NCBI RefSeq assembly: GCF_002157835.1 | Contig: NZ_CP020809.1 | Coordinates: forward strand, 124,001-188,000 | Reading direction: 5' to 3' | Length of the DNA stretch: 64,000 nt | Source of the DNA: Mycobacterium dioxanotrophicus | Lineage (GTDB): Bacteria > Actinomycetota > Actinomycetes > Mycobacteriales > Mycobacteriaceae | In this document: piece by piece, positions 43,955 to 52,664 of the stretch | Numbering within the stretch: position 1 is the first letter of the stretch | How the letters are laid out: every line of letters begins with the position of its first letter | The notes under the pieces: model-generated | What the model was told of the DNA's origin: nothing | The model's database searches: none | The model's input: the letters and a program-made list of their open reading frames with translations, nothing else | Position numbers and translations under genes: made by a program

Positions 43955-44807
43955 GATTACCAGCACCGAGTGGCTCATCGGTTCCGAGCATCCCTCGCAC
44001 CCATTCCCGGGTCCTGGCCACCTGATTGAACGTGTTCAGGTGTAGGCCGATTATCCCGCTGGCCGGCTCGTGGACGGCGGGCAGCAGATCTTCGATCAGT
44101 TCGTGTGGGTTGTATTCCGTCGGCCGCAGCAGACGCGTGGCCAACTTTCGCTGCTTCAGCAGGAATTTCATCGAGTTTCCGATGCCCATCCATCGTGACA
44201 ACTTGAGCAGTTCCGTCTGCGCCAGCACCCCTGGCACGCCGACATGCATCGGTAACTCGATGTCTTGTTCGCGGAGCCGTCTCGCCTCGTCTTTGATGGC
44301 CGAGCCATCAAAACACACCTGAGTGACGCAGTACGACGCAAACTCCGACTTCTCCCGCAGGCCACCGTAATAGTCGAACGCCGGAGAAGGATGTCCTTCC
44401 GGGTAAGCGGCCACACCGACGCTGGAGAAGGACACGTTGGAATCGGCCAGGCACCGCAGCAGGTCGATGGCGCCGTTGAACGGTCCATGTGGCTCGTCGG
44501 CGTTGCCGCCCACCACAAAAACCTCGGTCACTCCGGAGTCTACGTACCTTTTGGCTATCTCCAACGCGTGGTTCTTCGAGTCGAATGACCTGGCCGGGAT
44601 GTGGGGAACGGCGTGGAAATCGGCTCCCGACAGCCGTTCGACGATCGACAGCGTTTGTAGATAACCGTCCGCTGTTTTGGCGAAGCAGCCCACGGTCACG
44701 GTTGACCGCTCGGGCAGTGCCGCAATCGCTTTCTCCGGATCGCGTACGGGCACGATCTCCCAACGTGCTTTAGCGATCGCGCTCTCAAAGAGATCGGTGG
44801 AAGTCAA
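43941..44807 (-). CDS. methylenetetrahydrofolate reductase-like protein
   Basis: A 288-residue barrel protein. PHIPARSFDSKNHALEIAKR, VTEVFVVGGNADEPHGPFNG, VGVAAYPEGHPSPAFDYYGG and ELPMHVGVPGVLAQTELLKL match the MetF fold (HxxxR, GGDxxxPxGxF and YPEGHP motifs). Typical MTHFR converts methylene-THF to methyl-THF with FAD. YCVTQVCFDGSAI suits the family's TQ-F-D/E element. Next to two PanB-like genes it may interconvert the one-carbon units. Membership is clear, the exact reaction is inferred. Confidence 0.85.
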   Translation of the reverse strand: MTSTDLFESAIAKARWEIVPVRDPEKAIAALPERSTVTVGCFAKTADGYLQTLSIVERLSGADFHAVPHIPARSFDSKNHALEIAKRYVDSGVTEVFVVGGNADEPHGPFNGAIDLLRCLADSNVSFSSVGVAAYPEGHPSPAFDYYGGLREKSEFASYCVTQVCFDGSAIKDEARRLREQDIELPMHVGVPGVLAQTELLKLSRWMGIGNSMKFLLKQRKLATRLLRPTEYNPHELIEDLLPAVHEPASGIIGLHLNTFNQVARTREWVRGMLGTDEPLGAGNHGNS

Positions 44808-44852
44808 CGTATTCTCGTCCTTTTCACGATAGGGAAGTCGGCGGTGCTGCTG

Positions 44853-45710
44853 TTAAACCAGGTCGAGAAACTTCTTGTACTCGTCGGCGTCCATGTCGAG
44901 CGTGTGCTCGTCCGGCGGGTACTTACCCTCCAGCGACTCCTGCTTGTACTGCCGCAATGCATCCTCGATGGTCTCGCCGACGTTGGCGAACACCCGCTTG
45001 TCCGTCGGAGGCCGAAAAGAGCTGTAACCACAGAGGTCTCCGCTGATCTCGTAGATTCCGTCGAGGTCACGACCCGCCACCACCCCGATGACGGGAATCA
45101 AAAGGGTCTTGGCCAGGTAGGTCGCAACTTCCGCCGGCACCTGCTCGACAATGAAGGCGAAGACACCTGCGTCGACGAATGCCTTTGCCCCGTCTACGAT
45201 CTCCTTGGCGGCTTCGGCGGTGCGGCCCTTCTTTCCGAACCCGCTCTGTTCAGTCCTTCGTGATGCCTGCATTCCGATGTGCCCGACGACTGGAACACCC
45301 GCGCTGACGATTTCGCCGATGTACTCCGCGGTGCGCACATTGCCTTCGCATTTGACGGCCTGGGCGCCGCCCTCGGAAACCATGCGGCCGGCGCTGCGGA
45401 TCGCCTGAGCTTTACTCTCGTGGTAGCTCAAGAAGGGTAGATGACTGACGACCATGGCCGTCTTCGTCATGCGCGCAACCGCTTTCGTCAGAGCCAACTG
45501 CTCCTCGAAGAGGACCGTGGTGGGATCGGAGTGACCCAGAATCGACATCGGACCGCCGTTGCCGTTCATCACCATGTCGAATCCGATGCGTTCGGCGATC
45601 TTCGCCATCGGCGCGTCGTATACGCCGAGCGTCGTGATGATTTCACCCTTCCGCTTCTTCTCATGCAGTTGCTTGATCGTGACGCGGCGGCGAGGCGCTG
45701 TGGTAGTCAT
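44853..45710 (-). CDS. PanB-like hydroxymethyltransferase, copy 2
   Basis: A 285-residue PanB-family protein. ITTLGVYDAPMAKIAERIGF, DMVMNGNGGPMSILGHSDPT, AVKCEGNVRTAEYIGEIVSA, GVPVVGHIGMQASRR and PVIGVVAGRDLDGIYEISGD follow the fold. The active sites differ from copy 1 and from standard PanB (HIGMQAS, GHSDPT), so the two may be subunits of one enzyme or act on different acceptors. ATG 45,710 has GAGGAG six bases upstream and is the first gene of the operon, divergent from the Lrp-type regulator. Confidence 0.85.
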   Translation of the reverse strand: MTTTAPRRRVTIKQLHEKKRKGEIITTLGVYDAPMAKIAERIGFDMVMNGNGGPMSILGHSDPTTVLFEEQLALTKAVARMTKTAMVVSHLPFLSYHESKAQAIRSAGRMVSEGGAQAVKCEGNVRTAEYIGEIVSAGVPVVGHIGMQASRRTEQSGFGKKGRTAEAAKEIVDGAKAFVDAGVFAFIVEQVPAEVATYLAKTLLIPVIGVVAGRDLDGIYEISGDLCGYSSFRPPTDKRVFANVGETIEDALRQYKQESLEGKYPPDEHTLDMDADEYKKFLDLV

Positions 45711-45806
45711 CAATTCTCCTCACTAGTATGACGTGCAACACAACAGTCACATGGCCGAAGGTGAATCGCCATAACACGGAGAAATCTGGAGGATATAGCC
45801 ACAATT

Positions 45807-46805
45807 ATGGCTCAGATGAAGCACATCGAGGGCCCGCTGCCCCCGACAGATCAACGCATCGTCGCTGCTCTGCACGTCGACGGACGGGCATCGTGGCGTC
45901 GCATCGCCCAGGTGCTAGACATCCCCGAACGCACCGTCCACCGGCGCGGAAGTGATCTGCTGGCCCGAAAGGCGGTGTCCGTGCACGGGCTGGCAGACCC
46001 ACATCGGATCCATAAGGCAGAGCCCGCAGTGGTGCACACCCACTGCGTGCCGGGCAAGGCTTGGGCTGTGGCATCCTCACTCGCACGCAGACGCGAGTCC
46101 GTCGTGGCGCACCTGACGAGCGGCACCGCCGACTGCTTCGTGGACTGGTGGAGCCCGGACGCTCAACTAGCCAACCTGCTCGGCCACGAGCTCGGCGCCA
46201 TCTCCGGAGTGAACTCCTTCACCGTTTCGCCGATCATGCGCTACCTCAGGACGGTTCACGACTGGCAGCCGAACATTCTCACCGCGGACGAGATCGACGA
46301 ACTGCGGAACATCCCCCGCCTCGCAGAATGGCCCCAGTTCTCCGCGCCCATCGAGTTGGACCGAACCGGGAAGTACATCCTCAAATGCCTGGTGGAAGAT
46401 GGCCGCCGATCCTTCGAGGACATCGCGTTACGTTCTGATGTGTCAGAGCAGACGGTAAACCGCCGCATCGACCAGATGCGAACGGCGGGTCTTCTGGTCA
46501 TCCGCGCGCTCGTTGATCCCGCGCTCCTCGGGTTTCCGGTCGGCGCCCTGCTTCGCATCGCACCAGTTCCGGAAAACTTCGATACCGTCGTACAGGCGAT
46601 CCAAGAGAACCCCATGGTCAGGTACGCCGTCGTCGTGATGGGCGACTACCAGATCATGGCCGAAGTGCGAGCGTCCAGCCGCTCCGAACTCTACGATCTG
46701 ATGTTCAAGGAACCCTGGTTCCGTCTCTCCTATCGCTTCGAAACATCGTTGATTCTCGCGACCTTGAAACAGAGCGGAGTCCTGGCGCTCACTCTGGAAC
46801 AGTGA
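45807..46805 (+). CDS. double-domain Lrp/AsnC-family regulator
   Basis: A 332-residue protein made of two Lrp/AsnC modules. HTH 1 (TDQRIVAALHVDGRASWRRI, AQVLDIPERTVHRRGSDLLA) and a ligand-binding-type domain are followed by HTH 2 (DRTGKYILKCLVEDGRRSFE, DIALRSDVSEQTVNRRIDQM) and a RAM-like C-terminus (RYAVVVMGDYQIMAEVRASS). It is divergent from the panB-like operon over a 96-bp gap, the usual position of a substrate-responsive local regulator. Confidence 0.9.
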   Translation: MAQMKHIEGPLPPTDQRIVAALHVDGRASWRRIAQVLDIPERTVHRRGSDLLARKAVSVHGLADPHRIHKAEPAVVHTHCVPGKAWAVASSLARRRESVVAHLTSGTADCFVDWWSPDAQLANLLGHELGAISGVNSFTVSPIMRYLRTVHDWQPNILTADEIDELRNIPRLAEWPQFSAPIELDRTGKYILKCLVEDGRRSFEDIALRSDVSEQTVNRRIDQMRTAGLLVIRALVDPALLGFPVGALLRIAPVPENFDTVVQAIQENPMVRYAVVVMGDYQIMAEVRASSRSELYDLMFKEPWFRLSYRFETSLILATLKQSGVLALTLEQ

Positions 46806-46885
46806 GCACCGGCCGTCCCCGCTGTAGTGCCCACTCAGCGCCTGGATAGCGGCCGCCTTCAGCGCCGTGGAGAAGTGAAGGCGGA

Positions 46886-47133
46886 TGCTAATCCAGCCCC
46901 GAAACCGGCGCCTCTCAGACAAACTGTGGGAGTTGCGGTTTCGCTGCGGTCAAGTCAACCAGCACATCACCTACACCGCCGACCCCGACCGTCACTGGTC
47001 ACCCTGACCACCTTCCGCAAACAGCGCCAAAATGAACGTACCGAGATCGCCCGCGCCCGAAAACGCTACGCCGCCACCAGACCAAGAAAGGATGAACACC
47101 ATGACCGCCAAGCCCGCCACCGCTAAGGGGTCC
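46886..47133 (+). pseudogene. HigB/RelE-type toxin and antitoxin remnant
   Basis: Two frames carry the end of a RelE-fold toxin: KLWELRFRCGQVNQHITYTA, DPDRHW (46,917-46,994), then TLTTFRKQRQNERTEIARAR, KRYAATRP (about 47,000-47,085), separated by a one-base shift. An antitoxin start MNTMTAKPATAK at 47,092 is cut off by the IS3 element at 47,134. The pair is inactive. Confidence 0.6.
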
Positions 47134-47199
47134 TGACCCCGTGTGTTGGACACGTTTAATCCCGGAAGATTGCCGGGGGAAGCGAGATGATCCAACACG

Positions 47200-47532
47200 A
47201 TGGCAAGGAAAAACTATCCCGACGAGTTCAAACGGGACGCGGTGGCGCTGTACCGAGATACCGAGGGCGCGACGGTCACCCAGATCGCTGCTGAGCTGGG
47301 CGTCTCCGGTGTGACGCTCTCGGCGTGGTGCAAGGCGGCGGGGGTGGCGATCCGCCACCGCAATCCCGCGGCGGTCGGTGAGCCAGCCTCCGGCGGTGAG
47401 ACGCCAGAGCAGGAGTTGGCCCGGCTGCGGGCCGAGAATAAGGCGTTGCGCGCCACCGAGGCTCGGTTGTCCACTGAGCGTGACATTCTGCGGTCGGCGG
47501 CCAAATATTTCGCCGGGGAGACGAACTGGTGA
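47200..47532 (+). CDS. IS3-family transposase OrfA
   Basis: A 110-residue protein with HTH_23/IS3 HTH (YPDEFKRDAVALYRDTEGAT, TQIAAELGVSGVTLSAWCKA) and a coiled-coil leucine region (EQELARLRAENKALRATEAR). Complete, overlapping orfB by four bases. Confidence 0.88.
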   Translation: MARKNYPDEFKRDAVALYRDTEGATVTQIAAELGVSGVTLSAWCKAAGVAIRHRNPAAVGEPASGGETPEQELARLRAENKALRATEARLSTERDILRSAAKYFAGETNW

Positions 47533-48426
47533 GCCGCTTCCAGTTCGTTGCCGACCACTCCGACGCCTTTGAGGTGAAGTGGCTGTGCGCGGTTGTCGAG
47601 GTCGCGCGATCGTCGTTCTATGCCTGGCTGGCCGGCGCGGATGCCCGCGCTGCCCGTGCTGAGGCTGACCAGGTGCTGGCCGAGAGGATCCGCACCGTGC
47701 ACGACGACGACAACACCTACGGGGCACCGCGGATCACCGCCGAGCTCAACGATGGTGCCTGCGCTGATCAGCGGGTCAACCATAAACGGGTGGCCAGGGT
47801 GATGCGTACCGTCGGGATCGTCGGATACCGGCGAAGACGCCGGGTGAAGACCACCACGCCGGATCCGGCTAATCAGAAGGTTCCGGACTTGCTCAAACGG
47901 GACTTCACCGCACCAGCAGCCAACATCCGCTATGTCGGGGACATCACCTACTTGCCATTGGCCACCGGCTCGAATCTGTATCTGGCGACGGTGATCGACT
48001 GCTCCTCGGGGCGGGTCGCGGGGTGGGCAATTGCCGATCACATGCGCACCGAGCTTGTCGAGGACGCGCTCAAAGCCGCTGATTCACTGCGGGGTTCATT
48101 GACCGGTGCGGTGTTCCATACCGATCACGGAAGTCAGTACACCTCAAAGGATTTCGCGAAACTCTGCACAGATCTAGGTGCCACCCAGTCTATGGGTGGC
48201 GTGGGGTCATGCCGATAACGCGTTGGCCGAATCGTTTAACGCCTCCCTAAAGCGCGAGATCCTCCAAGACCGCAGCCAATGGCCTGACGCTGTTGTCTGT
48301 CGCCGCGAAGTGTTCCGCTGGTTGGTTCGCTATAACCTCACACGACGGCACTCCCGCTGCGCCTATTCCAGCCCCGCCACCTACGAAAAGAGCCACACAC
48401 CCGCTACGCTGCAGACAGCTGCTTAA
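47529..48426 (+). pseudogene. IS3-family transposase OrfB, one frameshift
   Basis: An HTH_21 region (DNTYGAPRITAELNDGACAD) and rve domain: NIRYVGDITYLPLATGSNLY (Asp) and AVFHTDHGSQYTSKDFAKLC (Asp). After ATQSMGGVGSC near 48,218 the frame shifts by one inserted base and resumes as DNALAESFNASLKREILQDR, carrying the catalytic Glu. The product would lack the Glu. Confidence 0.85.
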
Positions 48427-48590
48427 TCCAAATCCCGTGTCCAACATCCGGGGTCAAGCCCCGTGGTTCGTGCTGATTCATCTGATGAACATGGCGTACT
48501 TCACTGGATAACGGCATTATCAGGTTTAGTCGAAATCTCCTGCCATTTCGGGCGTACGAAGGCCCGCTTGCACGGCTTTACAACCGGCGC

Positions 48591-49902
48591 TTAGTCGGAT
48601 CGCGCGTTGAGAACGGCTTGAATGAATGAGTACTTGGCCGCGCTGTAGGCCTCGCGGTCGTCGCCATGTTCGGCCGCGAGGGAACGTTTGAGCGCTGCGT
48701 AATTGGCCGTCGTGGATGGATCCGCTCGAAGGGCGTCACGAAACGCAATCTGCTGGTGCCAGCGTGCGCTGTCGGTGGTCATGATGTGCAGGTGAGCAGA
48801 TCGGTGGCCCTCGTTGACTTTTACGAAGAATCGTCGCCAAGGTCGTCGGTCCAGATCCGGGGTGACGTAATGCCAATCGTGCTTGGAGAGGACCGCTGCC
48901 ATCGAGTCTGAAGCGTCCAGATGAGCCACTGCGGCTTGGAGGTCGATGATTGGTTTGGCCGGCAGGCCTGGAATCGCGGTGGAGCCAACGTGCTCGATGC
49001 GGGCGACGAGCCATGGCGCGAGAAGTGCTTGCAGGTTGTCGCACAGGCGTTTTCCTTGCGCTTCCCAGTCTGGGTCTGCGTCGACGATCTCTATGGTTTC
49101 GGTGGCCCAGTTCGACCAGGGTGAATCGGTTGCTCTCCGCGGTGAAATTGGTCTGGGCTGGCTCGCCGCCGTCAGCACCGCGCCGGTAGCCAGTAAAGAG
49201 GGGCCCACCGGCCATGGTGAGAATGTCAAGGACGTTGTCGCGTAGAGGGACTGGGTCGCCGGTACCCGCACTGCGAAGTCCGCTAATGAGTTGGGCAGCA
49301 TGAGTGGCAGCGAGATCGCTGTCGAGGCGCTCAACTTCGCGCAGCAGCCATTTCCCACTGCCACTCCATCGTCGGTTGACCGCCAAGAGCAAGTCGGCGG
49401 CCGCCCAAGTCAATGCTGCCGCAACTGTAAGTAGCTCATCGTCGCTGTGTGCAGCGGTTAGATCCGCAAGGAGGTCAGTGACCGCGTAGCGCTGATTCTC
49501 CAGTTCGGAGAAGGAGACAGGTGGCGGTCCCTGGCGATCCATTTCGTGAAGATCGTGCTGCAGCCGAAGTCCTGATCCATCCGTGTCGACCAGCACTATC
49601 GCTGAGCCGACGAGGCGCATCGTGGTGGGGCGCCGCCGCCGCGTGCGGTCATCGTCGCAGAATCGCAGCAGAGATTCCTCGGTCTGAACGAACCATTCGA
49701 CTGGCCACCCGTCAATGGTTTCAGAATGTCGGTATGGTGCCGGTGGCCCCGCGAGTAGGACAGTTATGTCGAGATCCGATGTCTCTCTGTGGGTTCCAGC
49801 GGCTACGCTGCCACCCAACCATGCTGCCCGTGATTGCGGGTAGCGTTCCGCGACTAGGCGGCGCGCTATCGCTATCCCCGTTTCATTCGGCTGGCCGGGC
49901 AT
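48591..49902 (-). pseudogene. nucleotidyltransferase-GrpB fusion, one frameshift
   Basis: From ATG 49,902 an N-terminal nucleotidyltransferase domain has AAWLGGSVAAGTHRETSDLD, ITVLL (GSxxxGxxxxxSDxD). The middle part is helical (LLTVAAALTWAAADLLLAVN). The frame shifts near 49,110-49,130. The rest is a GrpB/UPF0157 domain: TIEIVDADPDWEAQGKRLCD, ARIEHVGSTAIPGLPAKPII, RRPWRRFFVKVNEGHRSAHL. Both halves belong to the polymerase-beta-like fold, so this would be a two-domain NTase. The length of 3n+1 fits one inserted base. The substrate is unknown; an antibiotic-modifying or tRNA role is speculative. Confidence 0.65.
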
Positions 49903-49904
49903 GA

Positions 49905-50291
49905 TCACATCCGGCCTTGTGTTGGCGGGGTGGGAGTGCCAGCCGCGGTGTGTTTCGGGTCCGCACCCGCTGCGCGTCCGCGTCGGAGGGCTCCGATGGC
50001 GGGGTAGGTGGCCATGGGTACTGCGGCACGAGCGGCGTGAATGTTCATGACCTGGGTGGAGTAGCCGAGCAGGTCGGCCAGTGAGGCGGCGTCGATTTCT
50101 TTCGTGAGGTCGTGCAGTGCCGCGTTGCGTGCGGCCTTGATGTCGATGCCGAGACCGCGTAGCCGGTGCATGAGCGACTGCTCCGAGATATGTTGTCCGG
50201 GAGTGTAACCGGGGAATAGCCACGCGGTGCGGTGGTTCATAGTCCGACTGTTGGCCCGCTGCTCGAGGTGTTGGTGAAACAGGGGGAGCAG
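49905..50291 (-). pseudogene. integrase-like C-terminal remnant
   Basis: The minus-strand frame LTSLLPLFHQHLEQRANSRT, WLFPGYTPGQHISEQSLMHR, LRGLGIDIKAARNAALHDLT, EIDAASLADLLGYSTQVMNI resembles the distal part of tyrosine-type site-specific recombinases. The N-terminal part is removed by the IS3 element starting at 50,292. The usual R-H-R-Y pattern is not visible, so it is inactive. It ends 3 bp before the nucleotidyltransferase start. Confidence 0.55.
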
Positions 50292-50371
50292 TGAGGTGAG
50301 CCCTCTGTAGTGGTCCAGTCGTTGTGGGACTCTGTTGCCCGAGTGTTCGGGTAGGAAGAATCGACAACGAC

Positions 50372-50659
50372 ATGGCATCGAACAAGCGCCGGCGGCATAC
50401 GCCGGATCAGATCATCCGCAAGCTCGCCGAGGGCAACAAGCTGCTCGCGTCGGGCCAGGAACTGGCCGAGGTGTGCCGGCACCTGGAGATCGCGGAATCG
50501 ACGTGGCATCGCTGGCTGGCCCAATACGGGGGCATGAAGGCCAACGACGCCAAGCGCCTCAAAGAGCTCGAGGCCGAAAACGCCCGGCTCAAGAAGCTGG
50601 TCGCCAACCAGGCTCTCGACATCGACATGCTCAAGGAGATTTCGTCGGGAAACTTCTGA
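50372..50659 (+). CDS. IS3-family transposase OrfA
   Basis: A 95-residue protein with an HTH (KRRRHTPDQIIRKLAEGNKL, LAEVCRHLEIAESTWHRWLA) and a leucine-rich helix (KRLKELEAENARLKKLVANQ). Complete. Confidence 0.88.
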   Translation: MASNKRRRHTPDQIIRKLAEGNKLLASGQELAEVCRHLEIAESTWHRWLAQYGGMKANDAKRLKELEAENARLKKLVANQALDIDMLKEISSGNF

Positions 50660-50689
50660 CCCCGAACCGCAAACGCCGCGCAGCGACCA

Positions 50690-51510
50690 TGCTGCGTGAG
50701 CGGTTCGGGGTGTCGCAGCGCCGCGCCTGCACCGTGGTCGGTCTGCACCGCTCCACGATGCGCTTGACGCCATCACCGATCGCCTCCGAGGAAGCCGAAC
50801 TACGGGCCTGGCTGCGCCGGTTCTCCATCGACCGGCCCCGCTGGGGATGGCGCCGGGCTGCCAAGATGGCCCGCCGAGCGGGCTGGAAGATCAACAACAA
50901 GCGCATCCGCCGGCTCTGGCGGGAGGAGGGCCTGCGGGTGCCGCAACGGCGCCGCAAGAAGCGGTTGACCGGCATCGGTGTCGCCGTGGGTGCGATGTCG
51001 CCGATTCGCCCGAACGTGATCTGGGCGATGGACTTTCAGTTCGACACCACTGCTGATGGGCGCACCATCAAGATGCTCAACGTCATCGACGAGTTCACCC
51101 GCGAAGCACTGGCGATCGAGGTCGCCCGATCCATCGACGCCGACGGTGTCGTCGAGGTCTTGGACCGCCTCGCGCTGGTGCACGGCGCACCGGTCTACGT
51201 ACGTTTCGACAACGGCCCCGAATTCGTGGCGCACGCGGTGGCTGATTGGTGCCGATTCAACAGTGCCCGATCACTTTTCATCGATCCCGGCTCGCCGTGG
51301 CAGAACGCCTTCGTCGAATCATTCAACGGCCGACTGCGCGACGAACTGCTCAACTCGTGGCGCTTCGACTCTCTGTTGGAAGCCCGGGTGATCATCGAGG
51401 ACTGGCGCCGCGATTACAACGCCAACCGGCCCCACTCAGCCCACGGCGAACTCACCCCTGCCGAGTTTGCCCTACAGTGGTCGGCGACCCACCAACCGAA
51501 AGTCGCATAA
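50690..51510 (+). CDS. IS3-family transposase OrfB
   Basis: A 273-residue DDE enzyme, ATG 50,690 or by frameshift from orfA. RRAAKMARRAGWKINNKRIR is the HTH, VIWAMDFQFDTTADGRTIKM, YVRFDNGPEFVAHAV and NAFVESFNGRLRDELL carry the D-D-E residues. Unbroken. Confidence 0.88.
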
Positions 51511-51549
51511 CGGCTGGACCACCAACTGGGTCCCCCTCACGGGGCTGAA

Positions 51550-52509
51550 GTGGTGTCGGCGTTCGACCTTCTCGGCCACAACGAGAACGACCTCACCGCC
51601 GCCTTCGGATTCGGGCTATCGCGGTGTCCGCAACTAGCGGTCGAGCTCTTGGGTCGGGTTTCGCACGCGTTGAAGATTCGCGTGGAAGGTGAGTCATCGT
51701 TGGCACTTGAGGTGCGTGGGGAGGTTGGTCGCACCGATCTTGAGATTCGCGTGGGAAACGCGCTATTCATCGTGGAGGCGAAGCGCGGCTGGCTGCTGCC
51801 GTCGCAAGCCCAGCTCGAGCAGTACGCGAACCGCATCGAACACCACGGCCGAGGGGCATTGATAAGTCTGTCCCAGGCATCGCATGCCCTGGCTCGAACG
51901 AGCCTGCCTGCGACTGTGGACGGGATTCGCGTTGTCCACCTGCCATGGGCTGAGGTATTGGCTGATATCGAGGCGGTCAAACCTGACTGCAGGGGGCGCG
52001 AACGAGTATGGCTGGATGAGCTGCGGGCATACCTCAAGGAGGTCGTGAAGGTGCGCAATGTCGCCGAGAGTTGGACCTACAGCGTTGTGCTCAACGACGA
52101 ACGACCGGGTGGGGGAGCGACTTTCAAGGAGATCGTTACCGATCAACTCGCCTACTTCCATCCCTACGGTGAAGGCGGCTGGCCTACCGAGCCGCCGAAC
52201 TTCATGGCGTTTCGATGGGATGGAGCCGTGCGTCGCATCCACCGCGTCATCGATGCTGACGTGGTGCCGCACCTCCAAGACCGCTATCCGTATATGACGA
52301 CCAAGAAGAATCCGCTCGCAGCACGGCCCCATGCGGTCTACAGCCTCGGGCCCCAGTTGCCCCCGTTTGAGCCGATACCCAACGGTGCCCCGTACCGGGC
52401 AACTCGGCTGTGGGTGCTGCTCGACCAGTTGCAGACAGCTCCAAGCCTGGCTGAGGCCATCAGCCGCACAAAGGCCCTCAACGGCGGACCGTATACGCCG
52501 GCTGGCTGA
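51550..52509 (+). CDS. PD-(D/E)XK nuclease-like protein
   Basis: A 319-residue protein from GTG 51,550. The nuclease motif is LALEVRGEVGRTDLEIRVGN, ALFIVEAKRGWLLP (E...D...EAK), preceded by NENDLTAAFGFGLSRCPQL. The C-terminal half (YFHPYGEGGWPTEPPNFMAF, VRRIHRVIDADVVPHLQDRY) is unassigned. The start is only 10 bp beyond the IS3 end, so the native promoter is probably gone. A defence or repair nuclease is plausible; function is not established. Confidence 0.65.
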   Translation: MVSAFDLLGHNENDLTAAFGFGLSRCPQLAVELLGRVSHALKIRVEGESSLALEVRGEVGRTDLEIRVGNALFIVEAKRGWLLPSQAQLEQYANRIEHHGRGALISLSQASHALARTSLPATVDGIRVVHLPWAEVLADIEAVKPDCRGRERVWLDELRAYLKEVVKVRNVAESWTYSVVLNDERPGGGATFKEIVTDQLAYFHPYGEGGWPTEPPNFMAFRWDGAVRRIHRVIDADVVPHLQDRYPYMTTKKNPLAARPHAVYSLGPQLPPFEPIPNGAPYRATRLWVLLDQLQTAPSLAEAISRTKALNGGPYTPAG

Positions 52510-52664
52510 GAGCACAGTCAGCAGATCGGCAGGTGGCCGTTTGCCGGCCAAGCCCTCGCGAGTGAACACGAGGGAGACCCCATATCGGAAACCCTTGCGC
52601 AACACGGGATCGTCGGTATGGCGGCGCAACGTTTGGTGTGCCGCGCGCCGGGCAATCCCAAGCC

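Larger units (their letters stand above)
47134..48456 (+). mobile_element. IS3-family element B
   Basis: A 1,323-bp element with terminal repeats TGACCCCGTGTGTTGGACAC (left) and TGACCCCGGATGTTGGACAC (right, read inward). It contains orfA and a frameshifted orfB. No matching direct repeat flanks it. It truncates an antitoxin gene at its fourteenth codon or so. Confidence 0.85.
50292..51539 (+). mobile_element. IS3-family element C
   Basis: A 1,248-bp element with imperfect ends (TGAGGTGAGCCC...GTGGTCCAGTCGTT; inward from the right TGAGGGGGACCC...GTGGTCCAGCCGTT). OrfA and orfB are both complete, so it may be active. The flanking triplets CAG/CGG differ by one base. Confidence 0.85.

Noticed and set aside
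47134..48456. Target duplication for IS3 element B
   Set aside because: The flanking triplets TCC and AGC do not match, so none is claimed.
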